DNA of 64,000 bases from Hydrogenophaga sp. (GTDB lineage Bacteria; Pseudomonadota; Gammaproteobacteria; Burkholderiales; Burkholderiaceae_C). Positions 19,721 to 29,307 of this stretch are shown in pieces (the first letter of the stretch is position 1; every line of letters starts with the position of its first letter). The DNA is taken from assembly GCF_011772445.1 (NCBI RefSeq), contig NZ_WVZN01000042.1, forward strand, positions 1 through 64,000. The letters run 5' to 3'. Below the pieces are notes generated by a model, which saw only the letters and a list, made by a program, of their open reading frames with translations, made no database searches and was not told the origin of the DNA. The translations under genes were made by a program, and so were the position numbers.

Positions 19721-22435
19721 ATGAACGACGCCACGCAGCGCCCCGACCCCGACCTCCTGCTCGCGCAGGTGCAGGCCGACGAGGACCGGGCGCGGCGCGG
19801 GCGGCTGAAGATCTTCTTCGGCGCGTCCGCCGGCGTGGGCAAGACCTACGCCATGCTCTCGGCCGCGCGCGCCGCCCAGGCGGAGGGCACGGCCGTCACC
19901 ATCGGCGTGGTGGAAACCCATGGCCGGCCCGAAACGCAGGCGCTGACGCAGGGCCTGCCGCGCCTGCCCTTGCGCAGCGTGCCGCACAAGGGTCACGCGC
20001 TGCACGAGTTCGACCTCGACGCGGCCCTGGCCTTCGGCGCCACGCACCCCGGGGCCCTGGTGCTGCTCGACGAACTCGCGCACAGCAACGCGCCCGGATC
20101 GCGCCACCCCAAGCGCTGGCAGGACGCGGAGGAACTGCTGGCCAGCGGCGTCGACGTGTGGACCACGATGAACGTGCAGCACCTGGAGAGCCTGAACGAC
20201 GTGGTCAGCGGCATCACCGGCATCCGTGTGTGGGAGACCGTGCCCGATCGCCTGTTCGACGGGGCCGACGAGGTGGTGGTGGTCGATCTGCCACCCGACG
20301 AATTGCTGGAGCGCCTGCACAGCGGCAAGGTCTACCTGCCCACGCGCGAGGGCGACGACCAGCGCGCCGAACGCGCCGCCGCGAACTTCTTCCGCAAGGG
20401 CAACCTGCTGGCGCTGCGCGAGCTGGCCCTGCGCCGCACCGCCGACCGGGTGGACGACCAGGTGCGCGCCTTCCGCCAGGCTGGCGCGGTGCGCCCCGTG
20501 TGGCCCAACCGCGAATCGCTGTTGGCCTGCGTGGGGCCCGGCGCCTCGGCCGACAAGGTGGTGCGCAGCGCCGCGCGCATGGCCGCGCAGCTCGACGTGC
20601 CCTGGCACGCTGTGCACGTGCAGGCGCTGTCGCGTGAGCCCGACGCCGCCACGCAGAAAGCGCTGGACCTGGCCGAATCCCTGGGCGCCAGCGTGAGCAG
20701 CTTCAGCGACCGCGACCCGGCGCGCGCGCTGGTGCGTCATGCGCGCGAGCACAACCTCACGCGCCTGGTGCTGGGCCGCTCGCGCCGCGCCTGGCCCTGG
20801 GCGCGGCCCATGGCCGAGCGCATCGCCGCGCAGGCGGGCGAGCTGGAGCTGCTGCACGTGGCCGAGCCACCCGGCGGAAGCGAGCGCGCAGTGCCCGCCC
20901 GGGCGGCCGACGAGGCACCGCCCGGACCGCGCTGGCCCGGCTATCTGGCGGCTGCCGTGGCCTGTGGGCTCACGGCCCTGCTGGCCACCCCGCTCATCCC
21001 GGTGCTGGAGCTCAGCAACATCGTGATGATCTTCCTGCTCGTGGTGGTGGGCATCGCGCTGCGTTTCGGGCGCGGCCCCGCGGTGCTGGCGGCCTTTCTG
21101 GGCGTGGCGCTGTTCGATTTCTTCTTCGTGCCGCCACGCTTCACGCTGGCCGTGAGCGACGTGGAGTACCTCGTCACCTTCGCCGTGATGCTGGTGGTGG
21201 CGCTGGCCATCGGCCAGCTCACCGCCGTGCTGCGGCAGCAGGCCGATGCCGCCACGCGGCGCGAGCGGCGCGTGCGCGCGCTGCACGACATGTCGCGCGA
21301 CCTGTCGGCCGCGCTGTTGCCCGAGCAGGTGGCCGAGATCGGTGCGCGCTTCGTGCAGGCCGAGTTCGGCATGCGCAGCAGCCTGCTGGCCGCCGACGAA
21401 CACGACCGCCTGCAGGCCCTGCCCGGTGGGCAGGCGCCGGTGGATATGGCGGTGGCGCAGTGGGCCTTCGAACGCGGCGAGCCCGCCGGCCGCGGCACCG
21501 ACACCCTGCCCGCCAGCGCCACGCTGGTGGTGCCGCTGAAGGCGCCGATGCGCACGCGCGGCGCGCTGGTGCTCGACCCCGGCGCGGCGGGCCAGGGGCA
21601 GCGCCGGGCACTGGACACCGAGCAGCGCCGGGCGCTGCAGGCCTGCGCCTCGCTGCTCGCCATCTCGCTGGAACGCATCCACTACATCGAAGTGGCGCAG
21701 CACAGCACGGTGCAGATCGAATCGGAGCGCCTGCGCAACTCGCTGCTGGCCGCCATCTCGCACGACCTGCGCACGCCGCTGGCCTCGCTGGTGGGCCTGG
21801 GCGACGCGCTTCGCCTCACACCGCCACCGCTGTCGCCCGCGCAGGCCGAGCTGGCCGAGGCCATCGCGCAGTCGGCGCGGCGCATGGCGGCGCTGGTGAC
21901 CAACCTGCTGGACATGGCGCGCCTGCAGGCCGGCGCGGTGCCCCTGCAGCGCGCCTGGCAGCCGCTGGAAGAAGTGGTGGGCAGCGCGCTGGCGGCCTGC
22001 GGCGACGCGCTGCACGGCCGCGCGATCGAGGTGCACCTGCCGGCCGATCTGCCGCTGCTGCAGTTCGACGCCGTCCTGATGGAGCGCGTGCTGGTGAACC
22101 TGCTGGAGAACGCGGCCAAGTACACGCCGGCGGGCTCGGCCATCCGCCTGTGGGCCGTTGCGGACGCCGACGTGGTGCGGCTGTGCGTGGACGACCACGG
22201 ACCGGGCCTGCCGCGCGGCCAGGAGGCGCGCGTGTTCGAGAAGTTCGAGCGCGGCTCGCGTGAAAGCGCCACGCCCGGCGTGGGCCTGGGCCTGGCCATC
22301 GGCCGCGCCATCGTCGAAGCACACGGCGGACGCATCGAGGGCCGCAACCGCGAGCGCGACGGCCGCGTGGAGGGCGCGCGCATCGAGATCACCCTGCCGC
22401 GCGGCACGCCGCCGGCCGACCATTCGACGCAATGA
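19721..22435 (+). CDS. kdpD: sensor histidine kinase KdpD
   Basis: 904 aa. The N-terminal KdpD domain holds Walker A (GASAGVGKT, about residues 33-41) and LLDELAHSNAPGSRHPKRWQD. A universal-stress-protein domain follows, then four membrane helices (DUF4118, about 405-510), a GAF-like region, and a HisKA/HATPase kinase with phospho-acceptor His681 (AAISHDLRTPLASL) and N/G boxes (NLLENAAKYTPAG, VDDHGPGLP). ATG 19721 is used as it begins the conserved N-terminus. It senses low K+ or osmotic stress and phosphorylates KdpE. Confidence 0.96.
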   Translation: MNDATQRPDPDLLLAQVQADEDRARRGRLKIFFGASAGVGKTYAMLSAARAAQAEGTAVTIGVVETHGRPETQALTQGLPRLPLRSVPHKGHALHEFDLDAALAFGATHPGALVLLDELAHSNAPGSRHPKRWQDAEELLASGVDVWTTMNVQHLESLNDVVSGITGIRVWETVPDRLFDGADEVVVVDLPPDELLERLHSGKVYLPTREGDDQRAERAAANFFRKGNLLALRELALRRTADRVDDQVRAFRQAGAVRPVWPNRESLLACVGPGASADKVVRSAARMAAQLDVPWHAVHVQALSREPDAATQKALDLAESLGASVSSFSDRDPARALVRHAREHNLTRLVLGRSRRAWPWARPMAERIAAQAGELELLHVAEPPGGSERAVPARAADEAPPGPRWPGYLAAAVACGLTALLATPLIPVLELSNIVMIFLLVVVGIALRFGRGPAVLAAFLGVALFDFFFVPPRFTLAVSDVEYLVTFAVMLVVALAIGQLTAVLRQQADAATRRERRVRALHDMSRDLSAALLPEQVAEIGARFVQAEFGMRSSLLAADEHDRLQALPGGQAPVDMAVAQWAFERGEPAGRGTDTLPASATLVVPLKAPMRTRGALVLDPGAAGQGQRRALDTEQRRALQACASLLAISLERIHYIEVAQHSTVQIESERLRNSLLAAISHDLRTPLASLVGLGDALRLTPPPLSPAQAELAEAIAQSARRMAALVTNLLDMARLQAGAVPLQRAWQPLEEVVGSALAACGDALHGRAIEVHLPADLPLLQFDAVLMERVLVNLLENAAKYTPAGSAIRLWAVADADVVRLCVDDHGPGLPRGQEARVFEKFERGSRESATPGVGLGLAIGRAIVEAHGGRIEGRNRERDGRVEGARIEITLPRGTPPADHSTQ

Positions 22436-23124
22436 GCACACACGCCCCGCAGATCCTGGTCGTCGAAGACGAGGCCGACATCCGCCGCTTCGTGCGGCTC
22501 ACCCTGCAGGCCGAAGGCCACGAGGTGCACGAGGCCGCCACCTTGCAGCGCGGCCTGATCGAGGCCGGCACGCGCCGCCCCGACCTGGTGGTGCTGGACC
22601 TGGGCCTGCCCGACGGCGACGGCGTGGACCTGATCCGCGACCTGCGCCAGTGGTCGGCGGTGCCGGTGATCGTGCTGTCGGCGCGCAGCGCCGAGGCCAG
22701 CAAGATCGAGGCACTGGACGCGGGCGCCGACGACTACCTCGTCAAACCGTTCGGATCGGGTGAACTGATGGCACGCGTGCGCGCGCAGTTGCGCCGGCAC
22801 CTCGCCCAGACGCCCGCCGGGGAATCGGTCATCCGCTTCGGAGAGGTGGCCATCGACCTGGCGCGCCACCAGGTGCAGCGCGCGGGTGAGCCGCTGCGGC
22901 TCACGCCCATCGAATACAAGCTGCTCACCCACCTGGCCAGCCAGCCCGAGCGCGTGATCACCCACGCGCAACTGCTGCAGGCCGTGTGGGGCCCCGGCCA
23001 CCGCGAGGACACGCACTACGTGCGCGTGCACATGGCCAACCTGCGCAAGAAGATCGAGCTGCACCCGGCGATGCCCAGGCACCTGCTCACGGAGACCGGC
23101 ATCGGCTACCGCTTCGTGCCCTGA
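22432..23124 (+). CDS. kdpE: response regulator KdpE
   Basis: A 230-aa OmpR/PhoB-type regulator. The receiver domain has the acidic pair VEDEAD near residues 11-16, phospho-acceptor Asp56 (VVLDLGLPDG), and the conserved Ser/Lys (LSARS, VKPF). The C-terminal winged helix contains RLTPIEYKLLTHLASQP and THAQLLQAVWGPGH. ATG overlaps the kdpD stop (ATGA). It activates the kdpFABC promoter in related bacteria; no clear KdpE site was recognised upstream of 15198. Confidence 0.95.
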   Translation: MSTHAPQILVVEDEADIRRFVRLTLQAEGHEVHEAATLQRGLIEAGTRRPDLVVLDLGLPDGDGVDLIRDLRQWSAVPVIVLSARSAEASKIEALDAGADDYLVKPFGSGELMARVRAQLRRHLAQTPAGESVIRFGEVAIDLARHQVQRAGEPLRLTPIEYKLLTHLASQPERVITHAQLLQAVWGPGHREDTHYVRVHMANLRKKIELHPAMPRHLLTETGIGYRFVP

Positions 23125-23147
23125 GAACGTGCCCTGAGCCGGCGCAC

Positions 23148-23951
23148 TCACCCGAGCAGGTTCACCGCGCGCAGCGGCCGCAGCACGCTGGACGGTGTCA
23201 TGCCGAAGGTGTGGCGGAACATGCGGCTGAAGTGGGCCGAGTCGGCGAAGGCACCGTCCAGCGCGGCCTCGGTGAGGCTGCCGTCGGGCCGGTAGGCGGC
23301 CATGGCCCGCCGCACCTGGGTCCAGATGCGGTAGCTGCGAAAGCTCACCCCCAGTTCGTCGCTGAACAAGTGGTTGAAGCGGGAGGCCGACAGGTGCGCC
23401 GAACGCGCCAGCGCCTCGCGGTCGGGCACGCCCTCACCCGCTTCGCGCAGGCGCTGCAGGCTGCGCAGCACGCGCGGGTCCACCGGCTGCAGCTCGGGCA
23501 GCCCCTGGCGCCCCAGCAGCGCGGGCAGGTCGAAGCTGTGCAGGCGCTGTTCGGTGTGCCAGCGGTTCACGGCGCGGGGCACCGGCTCGCCAATCACCGG
23601 GCCCTGGCGCGCGAACACCGGCCTCAGGCGCCGCACCTCCGGCGCGTCGGGCTCCAGGTACATCAGCGCGACGCGCTCGCCCTGCGGATCGAACACATGC
23701 TCCACGCCGGCGTCGATCAAGGCGCTGTGGCAGGTCTCGACGCGCCCGCCCGGCAACAGCAGGCGAAACCGCCCCGACAGCCCCAGCAGCAGCACCGGCG
23801 CGGCGTGGCGGTGCCAGCCGGTGGCGGGGATCTCACCCAGGTACAGCGCCTTGTCGGCGCACAGGGTGAGCGCGTTGCCGCTCAACACAGCCCAAACCTC
23901 CAAGACGCTCGCGAGCCCGGCCGATACCGTGGCGGCTCCATCCACCCCCAC
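23148..23951 (-). CDS. AraC-family transcriptional regulator
   Basis: 267 aa. The N-terminal half is a cupin-like sensor region (GEIPATGWHRHAAPVLLLGLSG...). The C-terminal half has the two HTH motifs of AraC proteins, including LARSAHLSASRFNHLFSDELGVSFRSY split around residues 180-205 and FADSAHFSRMFRHTFGMTPS. The start is uncertain: GTG 23951 is the longest, with other GTG codons just downstream. It is divergent from the alpha/beta hydrolase gene with only 14 nt between, so control of that gene is plausible. Confidence 0.85.
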   Translation of the reverse strand: MGVDGAATVSAGLASVLEVWAVLSGNALTLCADKALYLGEIPATGWHRHAAPVLLLGLSGRFRLLLPGGRVETCHSALIDAGVEHVFDPQGERVALMYLEPDAPEVRRLRPVFARQGPVIGEPVPRAVNRWHTEQRLHSFDLPALLGRQGLPELQPVDPRVLRSLQRLREAGEGVPDREALARSAHLSASRFNHLFSDELGVSFRSYRIWTQVRRAMAAYRPDGSLTEAALDGAFADSAHFSRMFRHTFGMTPSSVLRPLRAVNLLG

Positions 23952-23965
23952 GACAGGAGAACGAG

Positions 23966-24922
23966 GTGTCGATTCGTACCGCCCACCATTGGGCGCTGGG
24001 CCTGGCCCCGCAGGCCGGGTTGATCAACGCTGCAGGCAAGGGCCTGTCCCATCTGCTCAAGGCTCCACTGGTGAACATGAACCGCCGGCTGGCGGGCCTG
24101 GTCGAGCGCCAGGTCCGCGTGGCCGGGCACGCGCTGCATTATCTGGACGGCGGGCGTGGCGAGCCGGTGCTCTTGCTGCACGGCATCTTCGCGGAGAAGG
24201 ACCACTGGGTCGATCTGGCGCGGCGGCTCACGCCGCACCACCGTGTGATCGTGCCCGACCTGCCCGGCTATGGCGCGAGTGAGCGGCACGACGACCAGCG
24301 CTATGGCTACGCCGAGCAGGTGGAGCGCCTGCGCGCCTTCATGGACGCGATCGGCCTGCAGCGCGCGCACGTGGCGGGCAGCTCCATGGGCGGTGCGCTG
24401 GGCGCCCTGCTGGCCGGCGAGTACCCCGGGCGCGTGGCCTCGCTGGCCTTCATCGGCGCGCCGCATGGCCTGCGCTCGCCGCAAGCCAGCGAGACGGACC
24501 GCCTGATCGACGCGGGGCAGGCGCCGCTGATCGCGCACGACCCGGCGGAATTCGACGCCCTGCTCGCGCGCCTGTTCGCGCAGCGGCCGTGGCTGCCTTG
24601 GCCCATCCTGCGCGTGGCGCGCGAGGACGCGATCCGGCGGGCGCCGTCGAATCACCGCATCTGGCAGGAGCACCTGGCCGACCGCCATCTGCTGGAGGCG
24701 CGACTTGCGCGGGTGCGCGCGCCGCTGCTGACGCTGTGGGGTCGGCGCGACCGGGTGTTCCACGTGTCGGGCGCGCGCACGCTGCGCTGGCACCGTCCCG
24801 ACGCGGACATCCAGGTGCTGGACCGCCTGGGACATTTGCCGATGATGGAGGACCCGCTGGCCGTGGCGCAGCGCTACCGCCCCTTCCTGGCACGCCACCG
24901 ATGGATGACCCGATGCGCATGA
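23966..24922 (+). CDS. alpha/beta-fold hydrolase
   Basis: 318 aa. The oxyanion region is LLLHGIFAEKDHW, the nucleophile elbow GSSMGG, the acid is in WGRRDRVF, and the catalytic His in LGHLPMMEDP. An N-terminal segment of about 50 residues precedes the fold. GTG 23966 starts right after AGGAGAACGAG. The fold resembles lipases and carboxylesterases of the HGIF type; the substrate is unknown. Its stop overlaps the start of the lipoprotein gene downstream. Confidence 0.85.
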   Translation: MSIRTAHHWALGLAPQAGLINAAGKGLSHLLKAPLVNMNRRLAGLVERQVRVAGHALHYLDGGRGEPVLLLHGIFAEKDHWVDLARRLTPHHRVIVPDLPGYGASERHDDQRYGYAEQVERLRAFMDAIGLQRAHVAGSSMGGALGALLAGEYPGRVASLAFIGAPHGLRSPQASETDRLIDAGQAPLIAHDPAEFDALLARLFAQRPWLPWPILRVAREDAIRRAPSNHRIWQEHLADRHLLEARLARVRAPLLTLWGRRDRVFHVSGARTLRWHRPDADIQVLDRLGHLPMMEDPLAVAQRYRPFLARHRWMTRCA

Positions 24923-25599
24923 GCCCCTTCCTGCCTGCCCGCGCCCCAAGCTCAGCGTCCTGGCGCTTCATGGCGCTGGCCTTGTGCGCCGCCTTGGCCG
25001 CCTGCGAAACGGCGCCCCGCGCCGGGAGCGAGACGCAGGCCCAGGTACTGGACGTGGTGACGGACCGCCACGCCCTGCGCGACGGCCACCCCGAGCTGTA
25101 CGCGGCCCTGCGCGCCGGGGTGGCGCGGCGCGAGCTCGACGAGGGTCGGCTGGTCGAAGGCGAGTGCGGCGTGCCCGACGGCGCGCAGCCCTCGGGCATG
25201 CGCTGGCACACGGTGACGGTGCTGCTGCCGCCCGGCGTGCGGCTGCCCAGGCGCACCGTGGCGGACGTGCACGAACTGCGCGGCCCCGTGCCGGCCTGGG
25301 CCTTCGACTTCGCCGCGGCCGGCTTGCGCCGCCTGGACGCGCTGCGCGACAGCGACCTGGCGGCCGGCCGCGTGCTGCGCCTGGGCTGCCAGCTCAAGGT
25401 GCTGGACGGTGGCGATTGGTATGCGCCGGTCTGGGTGGCGACCGCGCCGGACCGCCTGCGCCTGGCACCCGGCGACGTCGTTCGTCTGCGCGTGGGCGCC
25501 GAAGCCGGTTCGAAGGATGCGGGCCCACCGGCCGAGGTGCTGGAGCGGCGAACCGACGTGGCCGCGCCCGGCGGCAAAGCGCTGGTGCGCTGCGGCTAA
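24913..25599 (+). CDS. putative lipoprotein of unknown function
   Basis: 228 aa from ATG 24913 (ATG 24919, overlapping the upstream stop, is equally possible). The N-terminus is a lipoprotein signal: basic region, hydrophobic stretch FMALALCAALAAC with the lipobox LAAC. The mature part is mixed alpha/beta without a recognised domain and includes LLPPGVRLPRRTVADVHEL. Its 3' end overlaps the convergent DTW-domain gene by 4 nt. Likely membrane-anchored in the periplasm. Confidence 0.65.
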   Translation: MRMSPFLPARAPSSASWRFMALALCAALAACETAPRAGSETQAQVLDVVTDRHALRDGHPELYAALRAGVARRELDEGRLVEGECGVPDGAQPSGMRWHTVTVLLPPGVRLPRRTVADVHELRGPVPAWAFDFAAAGLRRLDALRDSDLAAGRVLRLGCQLKVLDGGDWYAPVWVATAPDRLRLAPGDVVRLRVGAEAGSKDAGPPAEVLERRTDVAAPGGKALVRCG

Positions 25600-26342
25600 G
25601 GTGCCGCGACAGGCGCAAGGGCACGCAGCCGCTGGTGCACCGGGTCCGCGTCATCCACCGGCTGGTTCTGCTTGCCCTTGAGGTAGTGCTCGGTGAACAC
25701 GCCGAACCAGGCCGACAGCGCCTCGGCCGCGCGCGGCTCGCCCGCCAGCGCCAGGCACAGGGCCGCCCCCTCGGCGGTGCAGAAGTGATCATCGCGCGCG
25801 GCGCGGCGCAGGCGGTAGCTGGAGGGGTGGTCGGGGTGCAGGCTCAGCACCGGAAACGGGTCGAGGTAGCGGCTTTTGTTGAACATCTTGCGCGCCTCGG
25901 ACCAGGTGCCGTCGAGCAGCACGAACAGCGGGCGGCGCGCGGGCGCATCGGCCGTGGCGGGTTCGGCCGGCGGCGGCGTGGCGATGACCCGCGAGGGCTC
26001 CACGAACTCACCCGGGAACACCACGCAAGGCTGCCATTGCGGGTCGCTCAGCAAGGCGATGAGCGCGGGATCGATGACGGTGCGCGACCAGCCGAAGGCC
26101 CAGGTATCGGCCACCACGTCGGCAATGAGCCAGCCGGTGTTGCTGGGCTTGAGCGCCTCGATGTCGCCCATGAGCAGGCACACGCCGGCGCGTGTGTCCA
26201 CGCGGGGCTGCAGATCGCAGACACAGTAGGCCCGCAGGAGGCGGCAACGTTCGCACCGGATGGCCGCGCCGCCGCGGGCCACGAAGGGCTTGACACTGGC
26301 GGCCATGCGCGCGGCGCGCAGGCGGAAGACGGCGTGGGACAT
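25596..26342 (-). CDS. DTW-domain tRNA-uridine aminocarboxypropyltransferase
   Basis: 248 aa. The N-terminal Cys cluster CERCRLLRAYCVCD and the core motif LLDGTWSEARKM (DTW region) with SYRLRRAARDDHFCTAEGAA identify the TDD/DTW family. Members transfer a 3-amino-3-carboxypropyl group from SAM to uridine in tRNA (acp3U). Length is slightly above E. coli TapT (about 230 aa), with an Ala/Pro-rich insert before the core motif. It is convergent with the lipoprotein gene. Confidence 0.88.
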   Translation of the reverse strand: MSHAVFRLRAARMAASVKPFVARGGAAIRCERCRLLRAYCVCDLQPRVDTRAGVCLLMGDIEALKPSNTGWLIADVVADTWAFGWSRTVIDPALIALLSDPQWQPCVVFPGEFVEPSRVIATPPPAEPATADAPARRPLFVLLDGTWSEARKMFNKSRYLDPFPVLSLHPDHPSSYRLRRAARDDHFCTAEGAALCLALAGEPRAAEALSAWFGVFTEHYLKGKQNQPVDDADPVHQRLRALAPVAAP

Positions 26343-26381
26343 GAGGCGGCGACTGTACCGCCGCCCCGTGCCGCCGCACGG

Positions 26382-28499
26382 TCAGGGGATGAAATTCAGG
26401 CCTTCCGGCAGCTCGCCCTGGATCGGCACTTCAAACAGCGGCCCGCCGCCGTCGGGGTCGATCACCGTCGCGCCGTGGCTGGCGAAGAACACCGCGATCT
26501 GCGTCTGTGCCGCCACCGCCAGCGGCGCGGCGGCCGCAATGCCGATGTTGGTGAGGAAGGTGTGCGGGTTCTTCGGAATGCCCGGGTTGCCGGCATTGGC
26601 CAGGTCGTTGCGGAAGTAGGTGACGCGGTCCTTGAGCCCGCCGGCGCGCACGATGGCGCTGCTGGTGGGGTTGGGCACGGTCACGTCGCCCTTGGCGAAC
26701 TGCACGATGACGGGCTTGGCCGCGTGGCCTTGGGGCGGGTCGCGGCGGATCAGCTCGGCGTACGACACGGGGTTGCCCGACTGCTGCACCCATTCGTTGC
26801 GGTCCAGCAGCTCGGCGATGGCCATGGCGCCGGGCACGGTGTTCACCAGCGGCGGCTGGTCGCGCAGGGGCAGGTTCTCGTTGAAGTTGAGCGGCACCGG
26901 CAGCTCCGGCGTGGGCGGCAGGTTCAGCAGCACGGGCTGGCGCGTCGCCAGGCTCAGGCCGGTGAGGATGCGAAACGCCGGGCTGAGGCGCGCGATCTCG
27001 GTGATGGAGCCGCCGGGCACGTTGGGCACGCCGGCCTTGATGTTGCGTTCCACGCCCAGCAGCATGGTGCCGTAGATGCCGCCGAAGGACTGGCCCGCGT
27101 AGTAGATGCGCGCGGGGTCGAGGTCGCGCGATCCGTCGCCGTCCACGTCGACACCCACCTCCACCTGGCGCACCAGTTGCATGAGGTCGATGACGGTCTG
27201 GCGCAGGCCGTCGCGGCTGCTGACGATGGTCTGCGGCGCGGCGGCGTTCACGCCCTCGGTGCTGTCGATGGTGCCGTTGCCGTCCTGGTCGATGCCGCGC
27301 CCGCCAGCGGGAATCTGCACCGGCGCGCCCGCTGTGGGCAGCACCGCCAGGAAGCCCTGCGCCCCGCCGCCGTGGCCCACCACGTTGATGGACAGCGTGG
27401 CGATGCCCTGCGAGGCCAGCACCGAGGCCACCGTCCAGGGTGCGCCGTACATGCTGTCGGTGAAGCCGTGGCCGAAGATGGCCACCGGCCAGCCACCGGC
27501 CGGCTTGGGGCTCGCTGGCAGGAAGAACTGGGCCGTCAGCGCCTGGCTGCCCAGCGGGCGGGGGGCGCCCGTGAGGGTGTCCGTCGGCGGGATCACCTTG
27601 GCGGTGTTCTGGTACTCGGGCGAATCGAAGCGCGCGTAGGCCACGTGGCCCACGGCGCCCGGCATCACCTGCAGCGCGGGCGTGGGCAGGAAGCTCTGGG
27701 TGAACGAAGGCGTGGTGCCGGTCTGGCGGTTGAACTGAATGCCCTGCAGGCCCGCCACGGGGAACAGCGCGCGCACGGCGCCGCCGTTGCCCACCATGAA
27801 GTTCATGGGCGCGGGCGTGCTCGCCTTGATGCGGCGCTGGATCTTGAGCAAATCGCCCGTGGCCGACTGGGTGGTGAACAGCGAGGCCGCCACCACCGCA
27901 CGCCCGCCGCCGCGCGCCATGGGCAGCGCATCGCGCAGCTCGCGCTCATGCGCATCGCGCCCGCCCAGGAAGCTGGCGTTCTTCAGCTTCTTGCCGCTGG
28001 CGTCGCGCACGGCGTTGGTGATCACCAGCAGGTAGCGCGAGCGCTCCTGCAGCAACTCGTCGGATTCGAAGGCCAGTGTCTTGCTCGCCGGGTCCCACAC
28101 CACCTGGTTGATGCCCACCTTCTGGCCGAAGCCGCGCAGGGTCAGCACGTCGCCCAGGTTGACGAGGTAGATGCTGTCGCTGTTCACCGACGCGGGGTCG
28201 ATATCACCGGTGAAGGGCACGGTGATGCGCGGTTGCGTGGAGAAGCCGTCGAGCGTGTTGATGACGTCGATGTCGGCGCAGTCGCTGGGGCGGGCGGCGC
28301 AATCGGGCTTGGGCAGGTTCACGCGGCGCAGCGTGGCGTTGCCGAAGTCGGGCACGGTGTAGCGGTTGCTGGGGAAGGGCGAGGCGCTGGCGTCGTAGCG
28401 CACGGCCACGCCATCGGCCTGCGCGAGCATCGGCCACAGGGCGAAGGAAAAGGCCAGCGTGAACGCCAGCCGCGGGCAGCGCGGGCGAGTCGGGGTCAT
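26382..28499 (-). CDS. secreted alpha/beta-hydrolase, bacterial virulence-factor-lipase type
   Basis: 705 aa with a signal peptide (residues 1-28, LAFTLAFSFALWPMLAQA). The N-terminal half resembles the virulence-factor lipase N-terminal domain (TVPDFGNATLRRVNLPKPDC). The C-terminal half is an alpha/beta hydrolase with FGHGFTDSMYG, nucleophile elbow GQSFGG, an Asp in KGDVTVPNP and a His in NPHTF. Two Asp-rich loops look like calcium-binding EF-hand loops: DQDGNGTIDSTEG and DVDGDGSRDLDP. AGGAGAC precedes ATG 28499. Exported esterase or lipase is likely; the substrate is unknown. Confidence 0.8.
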   Translation of the reverse strand: MTPTRPRCPRLAFTLAFSFALWPMLAQADGVAVRYDASASPFPSNRYTVPDFGNATLRRVNLPKPDCAARPSDCADIDVINTLDGFSTQPRITVPFTGDIDPASVNSDSIYLVNLGDVLTLRGFGQKVGINQVVWDPASKTLAFESDELLQERSRYLLVITNAVRDASGKKLKNASFLGGRDAHERELRDALPMARGGGRAVVAASLFTTQSATGDLLKIQRRIKASTPAPMNFMVGNGGAVRALFPVAGLQGIQFNRQTGTTPSFTQSFLPTPALQVMPGAVGHVAYARFDSPEYQNTAKVIPPTDTLTGAPRPLGSQALTAQFFLPASPKPAGGWPVAIFGHGFTDSMYGAPWTVASVLASQGIATLSINVVGHGGGAQGFLAVLPTAGAPVQIPAGGRGIDQDGNGTIDSTEGVNAAAPQTIVSSRDGLRQTVIDLMQLVRQVEVGVDVDGDGSRDLDPARIYYAGQSFGGIYGTMLLGVERNIKAGVPNVPGGSITEIARLSPAFRILTGLSLATRQPVLLNLPPTPELPVPLNFNENLPLRDQPPLVNTVPGAMAIAELLDRNEWVQQSGNPVSYAELIRRDPPQGHAAKPVIVQFAKGDVTVPNPTSSAIVRAGGLKDRVTYFRNDLANAGNPGIPKNPHTFLTNIGIAAAAPLAVAAQTQIAVFFASHGATVIDPDGGGPLFEVPIQGELPEGLNFIP

Positions 28500-28709
28500 G
28501 GCTTGTCTCCTGGGAGGGCCGCTGAACGCGGCTCGAGTGCCTGGCAGGGGTGCTGTTCGAGCGGCGGTTATAGGCCTGCCGCGCCGCGCGCACCAGAGGG
28601 TCTGGCGTTTTCCCTGAGGCGGGCGTACCGTGGTCTGTCGCGTGCGCGACGCGCCGGGTCGACGGAACCTCGGCCGGGCGGGCGGCTCCATCCCTGTCAT
28701 GGAGGTTTC

Positions 28710-29198
28710 ATGTTCAAGACCATCAAGGACCTGATCGAGCAGCTCACCGGCGAGCTCTCTACCCCGGCGCAGACGCCCCCCAATGACCACACCCTGCACC
28801 TGTCCACCGCCGTGTTGCTGGTGGAGGTGATGCGCGCCGCCCCCGAGGTGCACGAGGACGAATACGACGCCGTGCTGCGCGCCCTGCGCCGCAAGTTCGA
28901 GCTCAGCGACGACGAGTTGCAGCGGCTGATCGAACTGGCGCACGAGACCGCGCGCACCGCCTACGACTACCAGCGCTTCACGAGCCTGCTGAACGACCGC
29001 TTCACGCATGCACAGAAGGTGGCCATGGTGGAGGCCATGTGGGAGGTGGCATACGCCGACGAGCACCTCGACGTGCACGAGAACGCGGTCATCCGCAAGG
29101 TGGCGGGGCTCTTGCACGTCACGCACGGCGAATACATCGCGGCCAAGATCCATGCCCAGCATTCGGGTCCGCCGTCTGGCCACGCCGAGCTGCCCTGA
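28710..29198 (+). CDS. TerB-family protein
   Basis: 162-aa all-helical protein of the TerB/TerB-like family. Two paired acidic helical motifs are typical: RAAPEVHEDEYDAVLRAL and VAYADEHLDVHENAVIRKV. Family members are linked to tellurite or stress responses and bind metal; many are stand-alone as here. GGAGG lies just upstream of ATG 28710. The 210 nt before it carry no gene. Confidence 0.82.
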   Translation: MFKTIKDLIEQLTGELSTPAQTPPNDHTLHLSTAVLLVEVMRAAPEVHEDEYDAVLRALRRKFELSDDELQRLIELAHETARTAYDYQRFTSLLNDRFTHAQKVAMVEAMWEVAYADEHLDVHENAVIRKVAGLLHVTHGEYIAAKIHAQHSGPPSGHAELP

Positions 29199-29307
29199 AC
29201 ACAAGCCCGGCAACGATCTTTGCGGTGGCGCTGCGCCGCGTTTACCGGCGCGATACATGGCTTGAGCACGATGAAGGCTCAACAACCCCTCCCGAAAGGA
29301 GACAGCC

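Noticed and set aside
24984-28709. Plus-strand open frame running across the DTW and lipase genes
   Set aside because: Only the 3' end from 28710 (TerB) is a recognised protein; the rest is a shadow of minus-strand genes.
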